Of a stretch of DNA of 64,000 bases, positions 8,316 through 16,446 are shown in pieces. Every line of letters begins with the position of its first letter. The first letter of the stretch is position 1. Source of the DNA: Rhodobacteraceae bacterium Alg231-04. Lineage in GTDB: Bacteria > Pseudomonadota > Alphaproteobacteria > Rhodobacterales > Rhodobacteraceae. Where the stretch lies: the NCBI GenBank assembly GCA_900143635.1, contig FREY01000003.1, positions 387,220-451,219 of the forward strand. The letters are read 5' to 3'. Under the pieces are notes generated by a model. It made no database searches. It saw nothing but the letters and a program-made list of their open reading frames with translations, and had not been told where the DNA came from. Position numbers and translations under genes: made by a program.

Positions 8316-9500
8316 GTGGGCAAGGAAAAACTGACAATCATCAAGGCAGATGTGAACAACGAGGTCACAAAAGCCGTCAAACCGAAGTTCATTAAGCTAG
8401 GCAAGATGACCTTTCTTGCCAGCTGCGAAGTCGACAGCAGCGTCGCCAAAGAGCTGGACACCGACGCGCGCTTTGTTGCCAAGCTCTATGACGATGCCAC
8501 AAAGGAATACAAAAAACTCCTTGGTGAGGTCAGCCTGCGGGTGAAAAATGCCGATGACCTCGGCTCAATCATGCCGCTGACCGACAAGGAGTGCAAAGAG
8601 GTCGATGCCGATATCGGCAAGATCTTTGCCAAATACCAATCCTCCATCGAAGGCGTAGCCAATTCCCATTTCAACAAATGGAAACAGGCCAACAAGGACC
8701 GCAAGAAATACCGGCTGAAAGTCGGCTGCGCGATTGTTCTTGGCTCTGCCGCTGCGATCGGCAGCACCGCATCTCTGGCCGCTGGCGCGGTGACGGGAGG
8801 GGTTTCGATAGCCGCCAGCATCTATGGCATTGCCCAAAGCGTGGTTTCGGTCGCGCGCGCGGTTCAGAAAGTAACATCCGATATCGTGAAGGTGCACAGC
8901 GACCTCGAAAAGGCGCTGAAGGAGCTGGTCTCGGCCTATAAGACGCAATCAAAGGCCAAAGTTAAAGCCAAGGAGATCGGCAAGGAATTTCTGGCGGATT
9001 TCCTGATGGTTGAGACTGCCGGCTTCAACCGTGTCGACAAACATCTGGAAACCTATAAAGCCAAGCTGAAGAACATTGACCGTGACGTGGCCAAGCTCGG
9101 CAAAGAACTGAACAAGCTGCTCGACCAGCAAAGCAAGCTGGATAAGGAAATTGCCAAGAAACTGGGCAAGATGGCCAAGGATCGCAACTACAAGAGCAAG
9201 AAGATCGACGGTCTGTTTGGCGCCATGGAACAGCTGCGCAAGACCACCGCCAAGCTGATCAAGGATCTCGAAGCTTATCACGTGATGCTGAAACCGACTG
9301 AAAAGTTCCGTGATGATACGGACAAAGCGGTTGCAGCCCTGCGCCACAAAGACCCGACATGGGCCAAATGGGCGATCTGGATCGGCAGCCTTGGCCTGTC
9401 CACAAGTGTTTCAAGCATTGCCTCAGGCGGTGAAAACCTGGTCAAAGCCGCGCAGGCAATCGAACAGGGGTTCAGCGCGCTATCATCCGAGCTTTCGTGA
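8316..9500 (+). CDS. Unrecognised Lys/Ala-rich helical protein with a hydrophobic core
   Basis: I do not recognise this 394-residue protein. The start is GTG 8316, with AGGAGG (8302-8307) 8 nt upstream, an excellent ribosome site. Residues 1-130 are charged and helical. About 134-180 is a long Gly/Ala/Ser-rich hydrophobic stretch (VGCAIVLGSAAAIGS through SVVSVARAVQKV) that could form a hairpin of two helices. About 185-330 is lysine-rich with heptad-like spacing (LGKELNKLLDQQSKLDKEI), so a coiled coil. A second weak hydrophobic segment lies near residues 350-372. No signal peptide is seen. A long helical bundle with an internal hydrophobic hairpin resembles alpha-helical pore-forming proteins (ClyA/Hbl type) in outline only; a membrane-bound scaffold is equally possible. 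It stands alone, with 44 bp to the convergent TetR gene. Confidence 0.75.
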   Translation: MGKEKLTIIKADVNNEVTKAVKPKFIKLGKMTFLASCEVDSSVAKELDTDARFVAKLYDDATKEYKKLLGEVSLRVKNADDLGSIMPLTDKECKEVDADIGKIFAKYQSSIEGVANSHFNKWKQANKDRKKYRLKVGCAIVLGSAAAIGSTASLAAGAVTGGVSIAASIYGIAQSVVSVARAVQKVTSDIVKVHSDLEKALKELVSAYKTQSKAKVKAKEIGKEFLADFLMVETAGFNRVDKHLETYKAKLKNIDRDVAKLGKELNKLLDQQSKLDKEIAKKLGKMAKDRNYKSKKIDGLFGAMEQLRKTTAKLIKDLEAYHVMLKPTEKFRDDTDKAVAALRHKDPTWAKWAIWIGSLGLSTSVSSIASGGENLVKAAQAIEQGFSALSSELS

Positions 9501-9544
9501 CCTGAAACCGGGTCAGCCGGGGACGGCGTTTTGACAGCGCGGGC

Positions 9545-10189
9545 CTATGTCTGCGGCTGCACAACCGCGCCCTTCAGCGTGAAATAGGACGGGAACATTG
9601 CGGCCAGAAACCGGAAGGTGATCCGCATCGCCTCGTCCCGGTCAAACCGGTCCGGGTGCAATAGATAGTCTGTCCACATGCCTTCGAGCAGCGCCAGCAG
9701 ACCATGTGTGGCATCCCGTGCGGCCTCGGCGTCGGTCATATTCATGTCCCGCGCGATCCGGGTGAAGGCACTCAGAACCATATTGCGCAGCCGGGCATCC
9801 CGCGTATCCGAAAACGCGGCAATCGCAGACCGATTGCGCGCCTCGCCGCGAAACGCATACCAGATGCTGACATTGCGCTGGTTCAGGACCCGTTCGCCAA
9901 GGTCACCGCGCACGATCATTTCAATGCGTTCCTGCGGGCTGTCGCCTGCTTGCGCCAGCAGGTCTTCCAGCCCGTCGTAGTATTCCTGCGAGGAATGATG
10001 ACCTGCCGCCTGCACCAGATTGTCTTTGCCGCCGAAATGCAGGTGGATCATTCCGCGCGACAGGCCGGCCCGTTGAATGATCTCACTTACCGAGGTTTCT
10101 GAAATGCCCTTTTCGGCCACGGAATCCAGCACTGCCTCGATTAGGGCAAGGCGGTTCTGTTCCCGGTTCTGTTCGCGTTTTCCCGCCAT
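9545..10189 (-). CDS. TetR-family repressor, BetI-like
   Basis: A 214-residue repressor. The N-terminal helix-turn-helix is clear: GISETSVSEIIQRAGLSRG, then MIHLHFGGKDNLV. The C-terminal half (RNVSIWYAFRGEARNRS and LEGMWTDYLLHPDRF) resembles the BetI-type ligand domain, which in the family responds to choline or betaine-like compounds. It is divergent from the ABC, demethylase and methyltransferase genes across a 238-bp gap that holds two copies of one palindrome (10309-10328 and 10379-10398). The simplest reading is repression of both its own gene and the operon, relieved by the imported substrate or its aldehyde. The ligand is not known from sequence. Confidence 0.9.
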   Translation of the reverse strand: MAGKREQNREQNRLALIEAVLDSVAEKGISETSVSEIIQRAGLSRGMIHLHFGGKDNLVQAAGHHSSQEYYDGLEDLLAQAGDSPQERIEMIVRGDLGERVLNQRNVSIWYAFRGEARNRSAIAAFSDTRDARLRNMVLSAFTRIARDMNMTDAEAARDATHGLLALLEGMWTDYLLHPDRFDRDEAMRITFRFLAAMFPSYFTLKGAVVQPQT

Positions 10190-10308
10190 AGCGATCCCTA
10201 AGGCCTTCTCGATTCCCGGTTCTGGGAGGTGCTGCTAAGCCGGTTGCACGGCATTCGCAAGTATTGACGCCTTACAGCATTGACAGTTTTCAGAGCGATT
10301 TCAATAAA

Positions 10309-10328
10309 AAATGGACGGTCGTACATTT
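10309..10328. promoter_or_regulatory. TetR operator O1
   Basis: Near-perfect dyad AAATGGAC, 4 bases, GTACATTT. It differs from O2 by one base in the right arm (A for C) and by two bases in the centre. It lies 120 bp upstream of the tetR start, just ahead of a possible minus-strand -35 (TTGAAA, 10304-10299), so it suits autoregulation. Confidence 0.65.
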
Positions 10329-10378
10329 TTGTGGCTTTTCCTGTTGACACAAACCGGCCCCTGCCCGCAGGTTTAATC

Positions 10379-10398
10379 AAATGGACAATCGTCCATTT
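10379..10398. promoter_or_regulatory. TetR operator O2
   Basis: Perfect 8-bp-arm dyad AAATGGAC, 4 bases (AATC), GTCCATTT. It ends 29 bp before the first permease ATG at 10428. Its centre is exactly 70 bp from that of O1. A TTGACA (10344-10349) lies upstream, but I do not see a -10 at standard spacing. Binding here would block the transporter operon promoter. Confidence 0.7.
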
Positions 10399-10427
10399 AT
10401 ACCTTTAGCCACCACTCACGGAGCAGC

Positions 10428-11291
10428 ATGGCCGGATTTTTGAAAACCGAGGCAGGCAAGGGGCTGGCGCTGAGCGCGCCGGCCTCGCTCTATGTGGGGC
10501 TGCTGGTGGCCGGTCCGCTGGGCATTCTTGTCGCCTATAGTTTCTGGACCCAGACCTATGTCGACATCGACAAGACACTGACATGGGCCAACTATATCGA
10601 GGCAGCATCTGACCCGCTGGTGCGCCATCTGATGCTGCGCTCTATTGCCATTGCGGGGGCCGTGACACTGGCCACCGTGGCACTGGCCTATCCGATTGCC
10701 TATTTCATCGCCTTTCGCACCCAGAAGAAGACCCTCTGGCTGCTACTGATCACCATCCCCTTCTGGAGCAGCTATCTGCTGCGGGTGTTCAGCTGGAAAC
10801 TGATCCTTGGCTTCAACGGCGTGATGAATTCCGCGCTGCTGACAACCGGCGTGATCGATGAACCACTGACCTTCCTTCTTTATAACGAATTCGCAGTGGT
10901 TCTGACACTGGCCCATGCCTGGGCACCTTTCGCGATCCTGCCGATCTATGTCTCTCTGCAAAAGGTAGACCGCGCCCTGTTGGAGGCCGCCACAGATCTC
11001 GGCTGCAGCAAGCTGGAGCGGTTTCTGCGTGTGACCTTACCGCTGACCATACCCGGCATCATAGCCGCCAGCCTGATCATCTTCATTCCCACGGTCGGCG
11101 ACTACGTCACCCCGTCGCTGGTCGGTGGGTCGCAGGGCAAGATGATCGCCAACCTGATCCAGGTGCAGTTCGGTCCGGCCAACAACTGGCCGCTTGGCGC
11201 AACATTGTCGCTGGTCGCCATGGCCTCGGTCGGGTTTGTGGCAATCCTGTTTGTGGTGACCACCACCGCGTTGGGGAGGAGAATACGGTGA
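10428..11291 (+). CDS. ABC permease, PotB/PotH type
   Basis: First inner-membrane permease of a polyamine or quaternary-amine type importer; 287 residues with about six membrane helices. The ABC-docking EAA loop is EAATDLGCSKLERF followed by LPLTIPGI (near residues 185-210). The block VGDYVTPSLVGG is typical of PotB/PotH proteins. GGAG lies 5 nt before the ATG. The last codons overlap the start of the second permease by 4 nt, so the two are translationally coupled. It begins the operon controlled from the two TetR operators. Confidence 0.92.
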   Translation: MAGFLKTEAGKGLALSAPASLYVGLLVAGPLGILVAYSFWTQTYVDIDKTLTWANYIEAASDPLVRHLMLRSIAIAGAVTLATVALAYPIAYFIAFRTQKKTLWLLLITIPFWSSYLLRVFSWKLILGFNGVMNSALLTTGVIDEPLTFLLYNEFAVVLTLAHAWAPFAILPIYVSLQKVDRALLEAATDLGCSKLERFLRVTLPLTIPGIIAASLIIFIPTVGDYVTPSLVGGSQGKMIANLIQVQFGPANNWPLGATLSLVAMASVGFVAILFVVTTTALGRRIR

Positions 11292-12079
11292 AGATTGTGA
11301 CTCGTTTCCCCTGGCTGCTGGTCTATGCCATCGCCTATCTGATTTTCCTCTACGCCCCTGTACTGCTGCTGCCGCTGTTTTCCTTCAACGATGGCACCAT
11401 CGTTGCCTTCCCGATGAAGGGCTTTACGCTGAAATGGTATGCAGGGCTCAGCGGGCAGGAGACCTTGCTGCAGGCGATGGTAAACTCGCTGATCGTTGGT
11501 TTGGTCACGGCAACCGTTGCCACCTCGCTGGGGCTGTTCGCGGCGCGGGCTTATGTGCGCTACCAGTTCAAGGGACGCGAAGTTTCCGAAGGCTTGGTCA
11601 TGCTGCCGCTGGTCATTCCGGGCATAATCGTCGCCTCCTCGATGCTTGTTCTATTCCTGTCGATGGGGCTGAAACCCTCGCTGACGACCGTTATCCTCGG
11701 CCATGTGTTTCTGGCGCTGCCCTTCGCTGTGTCGATCATGAAATCCGCCTTTGACGACTTTGACCAATCGCTGGAGGAGGCCGCCTTTGACCTCGGCGAG
11801 AGCGTTATCGGCACTTTCCGCCGGGTGACCCTGCCTATCGTTGCACCGGGCATCATTGCCTCTCTGCTCGTGACATTCACGGTGTCCTTCGATGAATTTG
11901 TGCTGGCCTTTTTCCTCTCTGGCAACCAGCCCACCCTGCCCGTCTATATCTGGAGCCAGATCCGCTTCCCGGCCAAACTGCCCAATACGCTGGCCCTGGG
12001 ATCGCTGCTGCTGCTGGCCTCTGTCGTTCTTTTGCTGACGGCCGAATACTTCCGCCGCCGCTCCACCAAATCCGCCTGA
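11288..12079 (+). CDS. ABC permease, PotC/PotI type
   Basis: Second permease of the same importer; 263 residues and about six membrane helices. The EAA loop reads EAAFDLGESVIGTFRRV followed by LPIVAPGI, and FSFNDGTIVAFPMKGFTLKWY near the first periplasmic loop is typical of PotC/PotI. It overlaps the first permease by 4 nt and is followed after 13 bp by the ATPase, which fixes the three as one transporter. Confidence 0.92.
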   Translation: MKIVTRFPWLLVYAIAYLIFLYAPVLLLPLFSFNDGTIVAFPMKGFTLKWYAGLSGQETLLQAMVNSLIVGLVTATVATSLGLFAARAYVRYQFKGREVSEGLVMLPLVIPGIIVASSMLVLFLSMGLKPSLTTVILGHVFLALPFAVSIMKSAFDDFDQSLEEAAFDLGESVIGTFRRVTLPIVAPGIIASLLVTFTVSFDEFVLAFFLSGNQPTLPVYIWSQIRFPAKLPNTLALGSLLLLASVVLLLTAEYFRRRSTKSA

Positions 12080-12092
12080 AGGGTCTGAATAG

Positions 12093-13199
12093 ATGAATGA
12101 TCAGAACATCATCGAAATCTCAAAGGTTGAGAAACGCTTTGGCACCTTCACAGCGGTGAGCGACTTTTCACTGGACCTGAAAGAGGGCGAGTTCTTCTCG
12201 CTCTTGGGGCCATCGGGCTGCGGCAAAACCACGGCGCTGCGAATGATCGCCGGCTTTCAGGACCATGACGCCGGAACAATCTGCATCGGCGGTCAGGAAA
12301 TGGCCGATATCCCCGCCAACAAACGCCCCACAAATATGGTGTTCCAATCCTATGCGATCTTTCCGCATCTGAACGTCGGCGACAACGTGGCCTTTGGGCT
12401 GCGCAAGCTTGGCCTCAGCCGGGCAGAGATCAAGACCCGCGTTGCAGATGCACTGGACATGGTCGAACTGGGTGGTCTGCAATCGCGCAAGGCAGATGAG
12501 CTTTCGGGCGGGCAGCGTCAGAGGGTGGCCCTGGCCCGCGCGCTGGTGATGCGGCCCAAGGTACTGCTTCTGGACGAGCCTTTGTCGGCACTGGACAAAA
12601 ACCTGCGCGAAACCATGCAGCTGGAAATGCGCCGCCTGCAGCAAAGACTGGGCATCACCTTTGTCATGGTCACACATGACCAATACGAGGCAATGACAAT
12701 GTCAGACCGCATCGGCGTGATGTTCGCCGGCAAGCTGGAACAGGTCGACAAGCCCGAGGTAATTTACGCGCGCCCCTGTAACCGTCAGGTGGCGTCTTTC
12801 ATTGGCGGCATGAACTTCCTCAATGCGCGGATGACCGGTGATGGCGGTGGGCGCATGGACGTGGATGTGCAGGGGTTTGGCGCGCTTACGATTGACGTGA
12901 ATCCAAATGTCAGGATCCATGGCACAGATCTGCTGGTGGGCATTCGCCCCGAACAGCTGGAAATCGGCGCCGACCGGCCCGAAGGCTATGACGGCTATCT
13001 GCAGGGCACCGTCAGTGACGTCGCCTTTTATGGCGAGAGTGTCCACTACTACGTTCAGGCACCGGGCACCGATGACCCTATCGCCGTGGCGGTTCCGAAC
13101 TACTTTCACACTGTCGATCACAAACGCGGAGACACCGTCTGGCTGGGTGTTCAGAACGCCTCGATCATTGATCTCGGTGCGCGCGAAAGTCAAAAATAA
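12093..13199 (+). CDS. ABC ATPase, PotA/PotG type
   Basis: Energising subunit of the importer; 368 residues. Walker A is GPSGCGKTT (about residues 39-47), the signature is LSGGQRQR (about 137-144), Walker B is LLLDEPLSALD, and the switch histidine is in VTHDQYEAM. The C-terminal third has the TOBE-like fold of PotA-type subunits (LLVGIRPEQLEI). It sits between the permeases and the binding protein and so completes a PotABCD-like set. Confidence 0.93.
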   Translation: MNDQNIIEISKVEKRFGTFTAVSDFSLDLKEGEFFSLLGPSGCGKTTALRMIAGFQDHDAGTICIGGQEMADIPANKRPTNMVFQSYAIFPHLNVGDNVAFGLRKLGLSRAEIKTRVADALDMVELGGLQSRKADELSGGQRQRVALARALVMRPKVLLLDEPLSALDKNLRETMQLEMRRLQQRLGITFVMVTHDQYEAMTMSDRIGVMFAGKLEQVDKPEVIYARPCNRQVASFIGGMNFLNARMTGDGGGRMDVDVQGFGALTIDVNPNVRIHGTDLLVGIRPEQLEIGADRPEGYDGYLQGTVSDVAFYGESVHYYVQAPGTDDPIAVAVPNYFHTVDHKRGDTVWLGVQNASIIDLGARESQK

Positions 13200-13214
13200 C
13201 AGGGAGTAAATAAG

Positions 13215-14273
13215 ATGAAAAACATCACCACTGCATTGCTGACGGCCACCGCATTGACCGCCGCGGCCAGCACCGCGCAGGCCGATGCGGCCGCGCTGTC
13301 CATCTTCGATTGGTCCGGCTATGAGGATCAGGGTTTTTACGGTGACTATGTTGCCAAACACGGCGGCGCGCCCAGCTACACCTATTTCGGCAGCGTCGAA
13401 GAGGCCTTCACCAAGCTGCAATCCGGCTTTGCCGCCGATCTCGCCCACCCCTGCACGGACGCCCTGCGCAAATGGGTGGCAGCCGATCTGATCAAGCCGA
13501 TCGACACCACCAAGCTTAGCAACTGGGACAAACTGCTACCGCAGATCAAAGACGTGGACGGCGTCACCATCGACGGGCAGACCTATATGGTGCCGTTTGA
13601 ATGGGGCAACACCGGGCTGATCTACCGCACGGATATGATCGCCGATGACAAGATCTCGATCCAGGCGATGGCCAGCCCAGAATATCAGGGCAAGATCGCT
13701 GTGCCGGATGCGGCCTCTTCAGCTTATGCGCTGGCAGCCCTTGCCACGGGTGCTTCCAGCTACACAGATATGAGCGACGCCGAGTTTCAGGCCGCCTCGG
13801 ACTTCTTGCGCGCGATCCACCAGAATGTGCGCTTTTACTGGTCTGATGCCGGCCAACTGGATCAGGCGCTTGCCTCAGGAGAGGTCGTCATGGGCTGGGG
13901 CTGGAACCAGTCCGAGCTGAACCTGATCTGGAATGAGACGCCTGCCAAGATGATGCGCGATGTGGACAAGGGCATTGCCACCTGGGTCTGCGGCTATGTT
14001 CATCTCAAATCGGCCACCCAGAGCGACGAGCAGGTCTATGACATGCTAAACGCGCTGAGCGCCGAGGCCAGCGGCAAATACATCATCGAAAGCTGGGGCT
14101 ATGCCCATTCCAATGCCGATGCCTTCAAATCCGCTGACCAGAGCCTGATCGAAACCTATGGCTTTGCCGATGTGGACAGCTTCTTTGATGGCTCATTGTT
14201 TTTTGATGCGGTGACCCCGGAACTGGAAGTCCGCATGCTGAAAGAATTCGAGCGCATCAAAGCCGGGTTCTGA
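13215..14273 (+). CDS. Periplasmic binding protein, PotD-like
   Basis: A 352-residue receptor with a signal peptide ending at about residue 23 (ASTAQADA). The mature start ALSIFDWSGYEDQGF is the PotD/PotF pattern, but the protein is rather divergent from the other two PotF-like receptors in this window. Its context with demethylases suggests a quaternary or N-methylated amine rather than a plain polyamine. GGGAG lies 8 nt before the ATG. A strong GC hairpin separates it from the catabolic genes downstream and could lower read-through. Confidence 0.9.
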   Translation: MKNITTALLTATALTAAASTAQADAAALSIFDWSGYEDQGFYGDYVAKHGGAPSYTYFGSVEEAFTKLQSGFAADLAHPCTDALRKWVAADLIKPIDTTKLSNWDKLLPQIKDVDGVTIDGQTYMVPFEWGNTGLIYRTDMIADDKISIQAMASPEYQGKIAVPDAASSAYALAALATGASSYTDMSDAEFQAASDFLRAIHQNVRFYWSDAGQLDQALASGEVVMGWGWNQSELNLIWNETPAKMMRDVDKGIATWVCGYVHLKSATQSDEQVYDMLNALSAEASGKYIIESWGYAHSNADAFKSADQSLIETYGFADVDSFFDGSLFFDAVTPELEVRMLKEFERIKAGF

Positions 14274-14280
14274 TCATTTT

Positions 14281-14305
14281 CGCGGCGGGCATCTGCCCCG
14301 CCGCG
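14281..14305 (+). terminator. GC-rich hairpin between transporter and catabolic genes
   Basis: Perfect 9-bp stem CGCGGCGGG at 14281-14289 and CCCGCCGCG at 14297-14305 with a 7-nt loop, right after the binding-protein stop. It has no T tract. It may be a partial terminator or an mRNA 3'-end stabiliser inside the operon. Confidence 0.5.
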
Positions 14306-14370
14306 CACCCCCGCCGCCCATGCAGCGGCACGTGATCCACCACCACTCTCGAACTGAAGGATGCGCAACC

Positions 14371-16446
14371 ATGTCTGGCGCTAATGGGTATTCTATTCTC
14401 TTTGAACCGGTAAAAATCGGCCCTGTTACGGCCCGTAACCGGTTTTATCAGGTGCCCCATTGCAATGGGCTTGGCCATGTACGCCCGCAGGCAGAGGCCG
14501 CAATGCGCGGCATCAAGGCCGAAGGAGGCTGGGGCGTTGTATGCACCCAGGAGACCGAGATCCACCCGACCTCGGACCTTGGGCCTTACGCAGAGAACCG
14601 GATCTGGGACGCACAGGACGTGCCCGCCCTGCAGCTGATGACCAACAAGGTTCACGAGCATGGATCCCTGGCGGGGATCCAGTTGGCACACAACGGCCAC
14701 CATGCGATGAACCACCTGACCCGCGCGCCGGTACTGGGGGTATCGGACATGCCCATCGACTCGGTCTATCCCAAACAGGCCCGCGCCATGGACAAACAGG
14801 ACATCCGTGACCTGCGCCGCTGGCACCGTCACGCTGCACTACGCGCCAAGGATGCGGGTTTTGACATCGTCTATGTCTATGCCGGCCACCTGATGACGCT
14901 GCCGCATCATTTCCTGCTGCCGCAGTATAATGATCGCACGGATGAATACGGTGGCAGCTTGGAAAACCGCGTCCGGCTGACCCGTGAGTTGCTGGAGGAG
15001 ACCCGCGAAGTACTAGATGGCCATTGCGCTGTGGCCTTCCGTTTTGCGGTGGATCAGATGATGGGACCGGACGGTATGCAGGCGGCCGAAGAAGGCCGCG
15101 CTGTGGTCGAAATGCTGGCCGAACTGCCCGACCTGTGGGACGTGAACGTGGCCGATTGGTCAAACGACAGCCAGACCACCCGGTTCCAGCCGCAGGACGG
15201 CTTTCAGCAGCCCTATACCGAATTCGTCAAACAGATCACCTCCAAACCGGTTGTTGGCGTCGGGCGATTCACCTCGCCGGATCTGATGGCCTCGCTGGTA
15301 AAAAAGGGGGCGCTGGATCTGATCGGCGCGGCGCGACCCTCCATCGCGGACCCCTTCCTGCCATCGAAGATCGAACAAGGCCGGATCGAAGAAATCCGCG
15401 AATGCATTGGCTGCAATATCTGTGTGTCGGCCGATACGCTGGGGGTGCCGATCCGCTGCACTCAGAACCCGACAATGGGCGAGGAATGGCGCCGCAATTG
15501 GCACCCGGAGAAGATCGCCGCCAAGGGCTGCGAAGACACTGCATTGGTCATCGGCTCTGGTCCCGCCGGGCTTGAGTGTGCCATGCAACTGGCCAAGCGC
15601 GGCTATGACGTGACACTGGCCGAAGCCCGCCCTGAATTTGGAGGCCGGTCTTTGCGAGAAAGCCGCCTGAAAGGGCTGGGTGCCTGGAAACGGGTCGCGG
15701 ACAACCGGCTGTGGGATCTGCAGCAGCGCGGCAATGTGCAGATGTTCACCGACAGCCCGATGACAGCGCAAGAGGTCGCCGGGCTGGAAATCCCCAACGT
15801 CTTTGTTGCCACCGGCAGCACATGGCACCGCAGCAGCCGGGGGCGCACGGCCCTCGCATCAGTGCCGGTGCGCGACCTGCCCATCTATACGCCCGATGAC
15901 ATCATGGCCAACGACCTGCCGCCCGAAACCGGCCCGGTGCTGATCTATGATGACGATCAGGGCTATATGGGCGGCGTGGTCGCCGAACATCTGGCCGCCG
16001 AGGGACGGCAGGTGATCCTTGTCACCCCCGGCGCCGTGGCCTCGGCCTTTACCGACCTCACGCTGGAACAGGCGCGGGTACAGACCGCGCTGCTGACCGC
16101 CGGTGTCGAGATCGTGCCGCTGCATCTGCTGCAGTCAGCCGATGCCAGCGGCGCGACTCTGGCCTGTGCCTATACCGCACGCAGCCGCCATATCCCCTGC
16201 ACCAGCCTTCTGATGGTCAGCGCGCGGGCGCGCGACACCGAACTGTTCGACAGCCTGAAGCAAAACTACGGCGAACAGTTCACCACATTGGAACTGATCG
16301 GCGACGCAGCCGCCCCCGGTCTGATCGCTGACGCAGTTTATGCCGGCCATATGGCGGCGCGAAACTTTGAACGCGACCCGGCCGCCGTAGATGCCGACTG
16401 GTTCCGCCGCGAAATCCCGGTACTGACAGACATGGGAGGTGCCTGA
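14371..16446 (+). CDS. TMADH-like flavoprotein demethylase (first paralog)
   Basis: A 691-residue enzyme built as an FMN (old yellow enzyme) barrel, a 4Fe-4S cluster and a C-terminal pyridine-nucleotide-disulfide-like domain, as in trimethylamine and dimethylamine dehydrogenases, dimethylglycine demethylase DgcA and N-methylproline demethylase. The cysteine of RFYQVPHCNG corresponds to the covalent FMN site. The cluster cysteines are CIGCNIC plus the later RCTQNP. The catalytic Tyr/His (YVYAGH) and Arg (AFRFAVD) are kept. The aromatic bowl that binds trimethylamine is not: the Tyr-60 equivalent is Glu and the Trp-355 equivalent is missing (numbering from memory). So I expect a secondary or tertiary N-methyl substrate, not trimethylamine. 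ATG 14371 is chosen for GAAGGA 9 nt upstream. Confidence 0.88.
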   Translation: MSGANGYSILFEPVKIGPVTARNRFYQVPHCNGLGHVRPQAEAAMRGIKAEGGWGVVCTQETEIHPTSDLGPYAENRIWDAQDVPALQLMTNKVHEHGSLAGIQLAHNGHHAMNHLTRAPVLGVSDMPIDSVYPKQARAMDKQDIRDLRRWHRHAALRAKDAGFDIVYVYAGHLMTLPHHFLLPQYNDRTDEYGGSLENRVRLTRELLEETREVLDGHCAVAFRFAVDQMMGPDGMQAAEEGRAVVEMLAELPDLWDVNVADWSNDSQTTRFQPQDGFQQPYTEFVKQITSKPVVGVGRFTSPDLMASLVKKGALDLIGAARPSIADPFLPSKIEQGRIEEIRECIGCNICVSADTLGVPIRCTQNPTMGEEWRRNWHPEKIAAKGCEDTALVIGSGPAGLECAMQLAKRGYDVTLAEARPEFGGRSLRESRLKGLGAWKRVADNRLWDLQQRGNVQMFTDSPMTAQEVAGLEIPNVFVATGSTWHRSSRGRTALASVPVRDLPIYTPDDIMANDLPPETGPVLIYDDDQGYMGGVVAEHLAAEGRQVILVTPGAVASAFTDLTLEQARVQTALLTAGVEIVPLHLLQSADASGATLACAYTARSRHIPCTSLLMVSARARDTELFDSLKQNYGEQFTTLELIGDAAAPGLIADAVYAGHMAARNFERDPAAVDADWFRREIPVLTDMGGA

